A stretch of DNA of 64,000 nucleotides from Modestobacter italicus (GTDB taxonomy: Bacteria > Actinomycetota > Actinomycetes > Mycobacteriales > Geodermatophilaceae), in assembly GCF_019799965.1 (NCBI RefSeq), contig NZ_JABGCJ010000005.1, positions 365,212-429,211 on the forward strand. The letters run 5' to 3'. This document shows positions 16,495 to 23,565 of the stretch, one piece after another. The translations under genes and the position numbers were made by a program. Positions within the stretch are counted from its first letter, which is position 1, and each line of letters opens with the position of its first letter. The notes beneath the pieces are model-generated. The model was not told the origin of the DNA. It ran no database searches and saw only the letters and a program-made list of their open reading frames with translations.

Positions 16495-17483
16495 AGCAGC
16501 ACCTCTCCCACGAGCACGGCGACGCCCACGGCGACCAGCAGCGTGGCCGGGGCGAACCGCAGGGCGAAGCCGCGGCCGAACGTGCCGGCCTGGAGCGCGA
16601 TGAGCTTGACGTCCACCGCCGGCCCGACGACGAGGAAGACCAGCCGGGCGGTGAGGGAGAAGGACGTCAGGCTGGCCGCGACGAAGGCGTCGGCCTCCGA
16701 GCAGATCGCCAGCACCACCGCCAGGCCGGCGAGCACCAGGACGGCGAGGACCGGGGACGCCGCGACCTGCTCCAGCCAGCTGCGGGGCACCAGCACGCCC
16801 AGCGTCGCCGCGGCCGCGCCGCCGACCACCAGGAACCCGCCGGCGTGCACCAGGTCGTGCTGCATGGTGTCCCGGAAGACCGCCGCCCGCCCCGCACCCG
16901 GGGCGCTGGGCACCGGCCGCGCCAGCCGGAACCACTCGGCCCGGCCTGCCAGCGTCCACAGCCAGCCCATGACCAGCGCCACCCCCAGCGAGGCGGCGAA
17001 GCGGGCCGCCACCATCTCCGGCTGCCCGGGGAAGGCGACCGCGGTGGCCACCAGCACCACCGGGTTGATCGCCGGGGCGGCCAGCAGGAAGGCCAGCGCG
17101 GCCGCCGGGGTCACCCCGCGCCGCACCAGGCTGCCGGCCACCGGCACCGACGCGCACTCACACCCCGGCAGCACCACCCCGGCCACCCCGGCCACCGGCA
17201 CCGCCAGCGCCGGACGGCGGGGCAGCGCCCGGGCGAAGAACGACGCCGGCACCAGCGTGCTGATCGCCGCGGACAGCGCCACGCCCAGCACCAGGAACGG
17301 CAGCGCCTGCAGGCAGACGGCGACGAAGACGGTGCTCCAGGCCAGCACGACGGGGGCGTCGAACAGGCCGGGAGTGGCGAAGTGCAGCACCACCAGCAGT
17401 GCGACCAGGCCGGCCAGCAGGTCGGTGCTGCGCACCACAGCCCGGCCGGCCCGCTCCCCCGCGGGAAGTCGCAGCTCGGTCAC
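16491..17483 (-). CDS. UPF0718-type permease (YcgR-like), zinc-regulated
   Basis: A 330-residue multi-span membrane protein of the DUF318/UPF0718 family. Signatures are LPGCECASVPVAGSL and LLAAPAINPVVL in the first half, and CSEADAFVAASL in the second. It forms a two-gene operon with the TIGR03943 subunit. A Zur box lies 21-41 bases before the GTG at 17483, which has GGAGG in front; the longer frame upstream would run through the Zur box and is rejected. Role in zinc acquisition is inferred from this regulation and from the B. subtilis ycgR precedent. Confidence 0.87.
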   Translation of the reverse strand: MTELRLPAGERAGRAVVRSTDLLAGLVALLVVLHFATPGLFDAPVVLAWSTVFVAVCLQALPFLVLGVALSAAISTLVPASFFARALPRRPALAVPVAGVAGVVLPGCECASVPVAGSLVRRGVTPAAALAFLLAAPAINPVVLVATAVAFPGQPEMVAARFAASLGVALVMGWLWTLAGRAEWFRLARPVPSAPGAGRAAVFRDTMQHDLVHAGGFLVVGGAAAATLGVLVPRSWLEQVAASPVLAVLVLAGLAVVLAICSEADAFVAASLTSFSLTARLVFLVVGPAVDVKLIALQAGTFGRGFALRFAPATLLVAVGVAVLVGEVLL

Positions 17484-17503
17484 CTGACCTCCCGAGGGGT
17501 GCG

Positions 17504-17524
17504 TGAACACGGTTCCCGTTACCG
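17504..17524. promoter_or_regulatory. Zur box upstream of the permease operon
   Basis: TGAACACGGTT followed by CCCGTTACCG fits the common Zur pattern. It lies between the minus-strand permease and the plus-strand DUF1490 gene, 59 bases from the latter. Confidence 0.82.
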
Positions 17525-17583
17525 TGTCCTGGGTCCACGCTCTCACGGACCGCCCCGACCCCACAGCACCGAGGAGCCCGTCC

Positions 17584-17895
17584 ATGGCCGAGTCGACGAA
17601 CAACCGCACCGCGACCGCCGGCCGGGTGCTCCGCAAGGCCGTGGGCACCGTGGCCACCGGGGTGGTCGGCGTCGCCGTCGTCCGCGCCGCCGAGCGCGGC
17701 GAGACCGGCAGCCTGCCGCGCCGGCTGGCGGTCGGGGCGACCAAGCTGGGCATCCGCGGCGCGCGCCGCGCCGAGGTGGGCGTGGAGAAGGCCCGGTTGG
17801 CCGCCGGCGACGTGCGCGCCCAGGCCTACGCCGACCTCGGCGAGCAGGTGCCCCCGCCGGCCGACCGCTCCGCCGGTCACGACCACCAGCACTGA
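17584..17895 (+). CDS. DUF1490 protein, PacL-like metal chaperone
   Basis: A 103-residue protein with a hydrophobic N-terminal helix (about 18-38), an Ala/Glu-rich middle and a His-rich end (GHDHQH). This is the DUF1490/PacL layout; mycobacterial PacL1 binds zinc through a C-terminal Asp/His motif and scaffolds the CtpC efflux pump. Here too it directly precedes a CtpC-like ATPase, five bases apart. The ATG has GAGGAG in front. Metal chaperone function is inferred from family and context. Confidence 0.8.
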   Translation: MAESTNNRTATAGRVLRKAVGTVATGVVGVAVVRAAERGETGSLPRRLAVGATKLGIRGARRAEVGVEKARLAAGDVRAQAYADLGEQVPPPADRSAGHDHQH

Positions 17896-17900
17896 TCCAG

Positions 17901-20081
17901 GTGGAGACGGCGACCGGCACCGCCCGGCTGGTCAGCGACGCCGGCGGCCGGCTGCGGATCGCCGTCCCGGCGCTGACCGGGGCGCCCGCCCGCGCGGTGG
18001 CGCTGGAGGACCTGCTGGACGCGGTGCCCGGTGTGCGCACCGCGCACGCCTACCCGGTCACCGGCCAGGTGCTGGTCTGGCTGGACGCCGACGGGGACGC
18101 CGACCCACGGCCGGAGGTGCTCCGGGTGGCCGCCTCGACGGTCGCCCTGCCCGCAGCGGCCGAGGTCGCCCGGGCACCGCGGTCGGCCGACGTCGCCAAC
18201 GGTGAGCTGGTGCGGATCGCCGTCGGGGGCGCGGCGCTGGCGCTGCTCGGGGTGCGCCGCTACGGCTTCGGCCGCCCACCGGTGCTCACCGGCCGCAGCC
18301 GGCTGGTCGCCACCGCGCTGACGATCTTCACCGGCTACCCGTTCGTCAAGGGTGCCGTCGGCGCGCTGGCCGGCAAGCGGTCGGCCGGCACGGACGCGCT
18401 GGTCACCGCCGCCACCATCGCCAGCCTGCTGCTGCGGGAGAACGTGGTCGCGCTGACCGTGCTGTGGCTGCTGAACATCGGCGAGTGGCTGCAGTCGGTC
18501 ACCCTGCGCCGCACCCGCCGCGCGATCTCGGCCCTGCTGGCCGGCACCGAGACCACCGCCTGGGTGGTCGTGCCCGGCGAGGGAGGCGCGCCGGACGTCG
18601 AGCGCCAGGTGGACCTGGCCCGGCTGCGGGTCGGCGACCTGGTGGTCGTGCACGACCAGACGACGCTGCCGGTCGACGGCGTGGTCGTCGAGGGCACCGG
18701 CGTGGTCGACCAGGCGGCGATCACCGGCGAGCCGCTGCCGGTCCAGGTCACCCCCGGGGCGACGGTGCACGCCGGGTCGGTGAACCTGCGCGGCCGCCTG
18801 GTGGTGCGGGCGTCTGCGACCGGCTCGGACACCGCGATCGGGCGGATCATCGCCCGGGTCGAGCAGGCCACCGACGACCGGGCGCCGATCCAGACCGTCG
18901 GCGAGAACTTCTCCCGCCGCTTCGTGCCGGCCTCGTTCGCCCTGGCCGGGCTCACCTGGCTGGTGACCCGGGACGTGCGCCGGGCGATGACGATGCTGCT
19001 CATCGCCTGCCCGTGCGCGGTCGGGCTGGCCACTCCCACCGCGGTCAGCGCCGCCATCGGCAACGGCGCCTCCCGCGGCCTGCTGATCAAGGGCGGCGCG
19101 CACCTGGAGGCCGCCGGCCGGGTCGACGCCGTCGTCTTCGACAAGACCGGCACCCTGACCATCGGCCGCCCGGTGGTCACCAACGTCGTCTCCTTCTCCG
19201 ATGCCTGGACGCCGGAACGGGTGCTCGGCTACGCCGCCAGCTCCGAGGTGCACTCCCGGCACCCGCTGGCCCAGGCGGTGATCCGCTCCACCGAGGAGCG
19301 GCACGTGTTCATCCCGCCGCACGAGGAGTGCGAGGTGCTGCTCGGCCTGGGCATGCGCACCCAGGCCGACGGCCGGGTGCTGCTGCTCGGCAGCGAGCCG
19401 TTGATGGCCAGCGAGGGCGTGGCCGTCGGCGACGCGGCCCGCGACTGGCTGGACCGGCTGCGCGCCGCGGCGGAGACCCCGCTGCTGCTGGCGGTCGACG
19501 GGGATCTGGTCGGCCTGGTCAGCCTGCGCGACGAGGTGCGCCCGGAGTCCCGGGAGGTGCTGGAGACGCTGCGGGCCACCGGGGTGCGCCGGGTCGTGAT
19601 GCTCACCGGTGACCACGAGAGCACCGCCGCCGCCGTCGCCGCCGAGCTCGGGGTCACCGAGTGGCGGGCCGAGGTGCTGCCCGAGCACAAGCAGGACGTC
19701 GTGGCCGCGCTGCAGGCCGAGGGGCACACCGTGGCGATGGTCGGCGACGGCACCAACGACGCCCCGGCGCTGGCCGCGGCCGACATCGGCATCGCGATGG
19801 GCGTCTCCGGCACCGACGTCGCGGTCGAGACCGCCGACGTGGCGCTGGTCGGTGACGACCTGCGCCACCTGCTGGACCTGCGGGAGCTGGGCGGTCAGAC
19901 GCTGGGCGTGGTGCGGCAGAACTACGGCATGTCGATCGCGGTCAACGGGATCGGGCTGGTCGTCGCCGGCGGTGGCGCGCTCTCCCCCGTGCTCGCCGCC
20001 GTGCTGCACAACGCCTCGTCGGTGGCGGTCGCGGTCAACTCCGCCCGGCTGGTGCGGCACCGCGGGGAGTCGGCCGGCTGA
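17901..20081 (+). CDS. ctpC: CtpC-like P1B-type ATPase, zinc (or manganese) exporter
   Basis: A 726-residue heavy-metal P-type ATPase. The N-terminal domain (1-95) lacks a CxxC. Then come the actuator motif ITGEP, the membrane motif Cys370-Pro-Cys372, phosphorylation site Asp414 in DKTGT, HPLAQA, TGDHEST and GDGTNDAP. The segment QNYGMSIAVNG near the end is typical of CtpC. With the PacL-like partner it should expel excess zinc; mycobacterial CtpC has also been reported as a Mn pump. The GTG at 17901 has no clear ribosome-binding site, so the exact start is uncertain. Confidence 0.88.
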   Translation: METATGTARLVSDAGGRLRIAVPALTGAPARAVALEDLLDAVPGVRTAHAYPVTGQVLVWLDADGDADPRPEVLRVAASTVALPAAAEVARAPRSADVANGELVRIAVGGAALALLGVRRYGFGRPPVLTGRSRLVATALTIFTGYPFVKGAVGALAGKRSAGTDALVTAATIASLLLRENVVALTVLWLLNIGEWLQSVTLRRTRRAISALLAGTETTAWVVVPGEGGAPDVERQVDLARLRVGDLVVVHDQTTLPVDGVVVEGTGVVDQAAITGEPLPVQVTPGATVHAGSVNLRGRLVVRASATGSDTAIGRIIARVEQATDDRAPIQTVGENFSRRFVPASFALAGLTWLVTRDVRRAMTMLLIACPCAVGLATPTAVSAAIGNGASRGLLIKGGAHLEAAGRVDAVVFDKTGTLTIGRPVVTNVVSFSDAWTPERVLGYAASSEVHSRHPLAQAVIRSTEERHVFIPPHEECEVLLGLGMRTQADGRVLLLGSEPLMASEGVAVGDAARDWLDRLRAAAETPLLLAVDGDLVGLVSLRDEVRPESREVLETLRATGVRRVVMLTGDHESTAAAVAAELGVTEWRAEVLPEHKQDVVAALQAEGHTVAMVGDGTNDAPALAAADIGIAMGVSGTDVAVETADVALVGDDLRHLLDLRELGGQTLGVVRQNYGMSIAVNGIGLVVAGGGALSPVLAAVLHNASSVAVAVNSARLVRHRGESAG

Positions 20082-20087
20082 CCGGCG

Positions 20088-20116
20088 GCGGCACCACCCG
20101 GCGCACGTGGTGCCGC
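20088..20116 (+). terminator. Hairpin terminator after ctpC
   Basis: A ten-base perfect stem (GCGGCACCAC and its complement) with a nine-base loop separates the efflux pair from the znu operon. Confidence 0.6.
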
Positions 20117-20148
20117 TACTCACGGGCAACGTGGATCTGAGGCAGTTT

Positions 20149-20169
20149 TGACAATGGTTGTCGTTACGA
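20149..20169. promoter_or_regulatory. Zur box upstream of znuACB
   Basis: TGACAATGGTT followed by GTCGTTACGA fits the Zur pattern. It ends 13 bases before the znuA start. Confidence 0.84.
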
Positions 20170-20182
20170 CGACGATCGGAGC

Positions 20183-21151
20183 ATGCCCTTCCCTTCTCGC
20201 CGCCCTGCGCTGCCCTCGACCGTCCTGGCCCTGGCCTGCGCCGGGGTCGTGACCCTGGCCGGCTGCTCCTCGGCCGACGCCGGCACGGCAGGCGGGGAGG
20301 GCGGCAGGCTGGACGTGGTCGCGGGCTCCTACCCGCTGGCATGGCTCAGTGAGCAGGTGGCCGGGGACCTGGCCACCGTCACCTCGCTCACGCCGGACGG
20401 GGCCGAACCGCACGAGTACGAGCTCACCCCGCGCGACGTCGCCGCCACGGCCGAGGCCGACCTGGTCGTGGTCCTGCCGACGCTGCAGCCCGCGGTGGAC
20501 GCCGCCGTCGAGCAACAGGCCGCCGACCGGGCCTTCGACGCCGGCGCGGCGGCCGACCTGTCCCTCACCTACCAGGCCCACGACCACGACCACGAGCACG
20601 CGGACCACGAGCACCCGGACGACGAGCCGGTGACCGACCCGCACTTCTGGCACGACCCGTTGCGGATGGCCGCGGTCGGCGACGCGCTGGCCGAACGGCT
20701 GGCCACGCTGGACGCCGAGCACGCCGGGCAGTACGCCGCCAACGCGGCGAGCCTGCGGGCCGAGCTCGAGGAGCTGGACGGGGAGTTCCGCGCCGGCCTG
20801 GCCGACTGCGCGAGCCGTGAGCTGGTGACCAGCCACTCCGCCTTCGGCTACCTCGCCGACGCCTACGACCTGGAACAGTTCGGCATCAGCGGGCTGGCGC
20901 CGGAGGAGGAGCCGTCCACCGACGCGCTGGCCGAGGCGACCGAGTTCGTCCGCGACCACGGGGTGCGCACCATCTACTTCGAGACGCTGGTCAGCCCCGC
21001 CGTCGCCGAGACCGTGGCCCGGGAGACCGGCGCGCAGACCCTCCAGCTGGACCCCATCGAGGGGCTGACCGACCGGTCGGCGGGCGAGGACTACCTGGCG
21101 GTCATGCGGGCCAACCTCGCCAGCCTGCGGACGGGGCAGCAGTGCTCCTGA
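20183..21151 (+). CDS. znuA: Zinc-binding lipoprotein ZnuA
   Basis: A 322-residue cluster 9 metal-binding lipoprotein (lipobox TLAGCSS). Zinc ligands are expected at His77 (PHEYEL), His154/His157 (DPHFWHDP) and a His in SHSAFGYL. Unlike AztC it has a long His/Asp loop at residues 133-144 (HDHDHEH then DHEH), the mark of high-affinity ZnuA. It is first in the Zur-boxed znuACB operon and overlaps the ATPase gene by ten bases. Confidence 0.93.
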   Translation: MPFPSRRPALPSTVLALACAGVVTLAGCSSADAGTAGGEGGRLDVVAGSYPLAWLSEQVAGDLATVTSLTPDGAEPHEYELTPRDVAATAEADLVVVLPTLQPAVDAAVEQQAADRAFDAGAAADLSLTYQAHDHDHEHADHEHPDDEPVTDPHFWHDPLRMAAVGDALAERLATLDAEHAGQYAANAASLRAELEELDGEFRAGLADCASRELVTSHSAFGYLADAYDLEQFGISGLAPEEEPSTDALAEATEFVRDHGVRTIYFETLVSPAVAETVARETGAQTLQLDPIEGLTDRSAGEDYLAVMRANLASLRTGQQCS

Positions 21152-21852
21152 GTGCCCGCCCCCGCCGCGCGCCGGCCGCCGTCCCGGTGGCCTGCGACAG
21201 CGCGCTGACGGTGCGGGGCGGCGGGTTCGGTCACGGCCGGGACGCCGTCCTCACCGGCGTCGACCTGACCGTCCACCCCGGGGAGGTGGTGGCGGTGCGC
21301 GGCCCCAACGGAGCAGGCAAGTCGACGCTGGTCCGCGGCGTGCTGGGCCTGTGCGAGACGCACTCGGGCGAGGTCCGGCTGTTCGGTGAGCCGCGGGCGC
21401 GCTTCCGCGACTGGCACCGGGTCGGCTACGTGCCCCAGCGGCACACCGTGACCGGCGGCGTCCCGGTGACCGTGCGCGAGCTGGTGTCCTCCGGCCGGCT
21501 GAACCGGCTGCGGGCCTGGCAACGGTTCGGTGAGGCCGACCGGTGCGCCGTCGACTGCGCGCTGGAGGGCGCCGGGCTGGCCGGCTTCGACCGCCGGCTG
21601 GTCGCGGAGCTGTCCGGCGGTCAGCAGCGCCGGGCACTGCTGGCCCGCGCGCTGGCCGGCGACCCGGAGCTGCTGCTGCTGGACGAGCCCACCGCCGGTG
21701 TCGACGCGGCCAGCCAGCGGGTGCTCGCCAGCACCCTGGCCGGGCTCGCCGAGACCGGCGCCGCCGTCGCCGTCGTGCTGCACGAGCTGGGTCCGCTGGC
21801 CGAGGTGGTGACCAGGACGGTGACGCTGCCGGGGGCGGACGCCCCGTGCTGA
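21142..21852 (+). CDS. znuC: Zinc ABC transporter ATPase ZnuC
   Basis: A 236-residue ABC ATPase with Walker A GPNGAGKST, signature LSGGQQRRALLAR, Walker B LLLLDEPTAGVD and switch His in VLHELG. It energises uptake through ZnuB. The GTG start lies inside the end of znuA and the stop inside the start of znuB, so the operon is tightly coupled. Confidence 0.92.
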   Translation: MLLSARPRRAPAAVPVACDSALTVRGGGFGHGRDAVLTGVDLTVHPGEVVAVRGPNGAGKSTLVRGVLGLCETHSGEVRLFGEPRARFRDWHRVGYVPQRHTVTGGVPVTVRELVSSGRLNRLRAWQRFGEADRCAVDCALEGAGLAGFDRRLVAELSGGQQRRALLARALAGDPELLLLDEPTAGVDAASQRVLASTLAGLAETGAAVAVVLHELGPLAEVVTRTVTLPGADAPC

Positions 21853-22724
21853 GCTACGAGTTCATGCGGCTGGCGCTGGCGGCCGCCGTGCTCGTCGGCC
21901 TCACCGCCCCCACGGTCGGCGTCTACCTGGTGCAGCGCCGACTGTCGCTGATCGGCGACGGGCTGGGCCACGTCGCGCTGCTCGGCGTGGCGGTCGGCCT
22001 GGCCACCCGGTCGGCGCCGGTGCTCACCGCCCTGCTGGCCACGGTGGTCGGCGCGGTCGTCGTCGAGGTGCTGCGGGCCCGCCGGTCGACCGGCACCGAC
22101 GTCGCGCTGGCGATCATGTTCTACGGCGGCCTGGCCGGTGGGGTCGTGGTCGTCACCCGGGCACCGGCCGGCACCCCGACCACGCTGGACGGCTACCTGT
22201 TCGGCGCGCTGACCACCACCACGCGCACCGACCTGGCCGTCTTCGCCGGGATGGCCGTCGTCGTCCTCGGGGTCACCATCGGGCTGGGGCGCTCGCTGTT
22301 CACCGTCGCGCTGGACGAGGAGCACGCCCGGGCCAGTGGGCTGCCCGTGCTGCGGCTGAACCTGCTGCTGGCGGTGGTCACCGCGGTCACCGTGACGCTG
22401 TCGATGCGGGTGCTCGGCCTGCTGCTGATCAGCGGCTTGATGGTGCTGCCCGCCGGCTGCGCGCAGCTGGTGGCCCGCAGCTTCCGCGGCAGCCTGGTCA
22501 TCGCGGCGCTGGTCGGGGTCACCGTGTCGGTCGGCGGCACCGCGGTGTCCTGGTACGCCGACACCCCCTCGGGCGGCACGATCGTGCTGATGGCGGTCGC
22601 CCTGTACGCCGTGCTCAGCATCGCCCGGCTGGCACGGCGCGGCGGTCAGCGCCCCCGTCCGGACGCCGTCCGGACCTCGGTGCGGCCGGTGGACCGGGTG
22701 GACGAGATCCCGCTCCCCCACTGA
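21846..22724 (+). CDS. znuB: Zinc ABC transporter permease ZnuB
   Basis: A 292-residue ABC-3 family permease with about eight membrane segments. LVQRRLSLIGDGLGHVALLG and MRVLGLLLISGLMVLPAG are the family signatures. The GTG start at 21846 overlaps the znuC stop by seven bases. The gene ends at a strong terminator shared with the convergent operon. Confidence 0.92.
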   Translation: MLSYEFMRLALAAAVLVGLTAPTVGVYLVQRRLSLIGDGLGHVALLGVAVGLATRSAPVLTALLATVVGAVVVEVLRARRSTGTDVALAIMFYGGLAGGVVVVTRAPAGTPTTLDGYLFGALTTTTRTDLAVFAGMAVVVLGVTIGLGRSLFTVALDEEHARASGLPVLRLNLLLAVVTAVTVTLSMRVLGLLLISGLMVLPAGCAQLVARSFRGSLVIAALVGVTVSVGGTAVSWYADTPSGGTIVLMAVALYAVLSIARLARRGGQRPRPDAVRTSVRPVDRVDEIPLPH

Positions 22725-22725
22725 C

Positions 22726-22756
22726 CGGCGGCGCCCGGTCGGTCCGGGCGCCGCCG
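22726..22756. terminator. Bidirectional terminator between znuB and the methyltransferase gene
   Basis: A perfect 13-base stem (CGGCGGCGCCCGG and its complement) with a five-base loop lies between the two convergent operons. Confidence 0.8.
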
Positions 22757-22761
22757 ACGAC

Positions 22762-23565
22762 TCAGCGGACGGCGAGCAGCACCCGGTCGTCGTGGTCCTG
22801 CCAGATGGTGCCCACCTCGGTGAAGCCGGCCTCGGCCAGCGCGGCCTCGTGCATGCGCAGCCCGGTCAGCCGGGTGCCGGGCGCGTGGTCGTCGGGCCCC
22901 CGCTCTGCGGCGTTGCGCCGCGCCCGCTCGGCGACGGCGCCGGCCAGCTCGGGGGCGGCGAGCGCCGAAGCCCACCAGGCGTCCCAGTCCGGCACGCCGT
23001 CGGCGCCGAACGCCTGCTCGGCCCGGCGCCGCTCCGCCGCCTCGGACAGCCGGGTCAGCACCGCCTGGCCCGGGTCGTACGCCATGTTGTCCGCGTTGGC
23101 CAGCACGCCCCCGGCCGGCAGCAGGGCGGCGACCCGCCGGTAGGTGGCGGCCAGCTGCGCGGCCGACAGCCAGTGCAGCGCGGTGGAGCTCACCACGGCG
23201 TCCACCTCGGTCACCGGCAGCGCCCGCGGCCAGGCCGGGTCGCGCAGGTCGGCGTCGACCCACTGCAGCCGCCCGTCGGCGTCGCCCAGCGCGGCCGCGC
23301 CGACGGCGACCAGCACCGGGTCCATGTCCACCGCGACCACCCGGACGGCCGGAAAGCGCTCCAGCACCCGGGCGCCGAAGGAGCCCGGGCCGCACGCCAG
23401 GTCCAGCACCGTGCCGCCGGCGGCGAGCCGGTCGCCGACCAGCTCCTCGAGGGCGTCGAGGGCGGCGGTGAACCGCTCCTCGCGGTGGCGCAGGTAGCCG
23501 CTCTGCTGCCGGTCCCAGTCGTGCAGCAGCCGGCGCCAGTCGGTGGTGGTGAGCTGATCGGTCAC
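22762..23565 (-). CDS. Class I SAM-dependent methyltransferase in the metal-uptake operon
   Basis: A 267-residue Rossmann-fold methyltransferase. Motif I is VLDLACGPGSFG, the acidic residue after strand 2 is in VVAVDMDP, and the post-motif STALHWLS resembles trans-aconitate/ubiquinone methyltransferases. It overlaps the fused transporter gene upstream by four bases (GTGA) and is last in the minus-strand operon. The substrate is unknown. Modification of a metallophore or of its breakdown product is one possibility from context. Confidence 0.82.
   Translation of the reverse strand: MTDQLTTTDWRRLLHDWDRQQSGYLRHREERFTAALDALEELVGDRLAAGGTVLDLACGPGSFGARVLERFPAVRVVAVDMDPVLVAVGAAALGDADGRLQWVDADLRDPAWPRALPVTEVDAVVSSTALHWLSAAQLAATYRRVAALLPAGGVLANADNMAYDPGQAVLTRLSEAAERRRAEQAFGADGVPDWDAWWASALAAPELAGAVAERARRNAAERGPDDHAPGTRLTGLRMHEAALAEAGFTEVGTIWQDHDDRVLLAVR

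Noticed and set aside
17877-20342. 821-codon minus-strand frame opposite ctpC
   Set aside because: Its translation is low-complexity Arg/Gly/Ala/Gln; the plus strand holds all P-type ATPase motifs.
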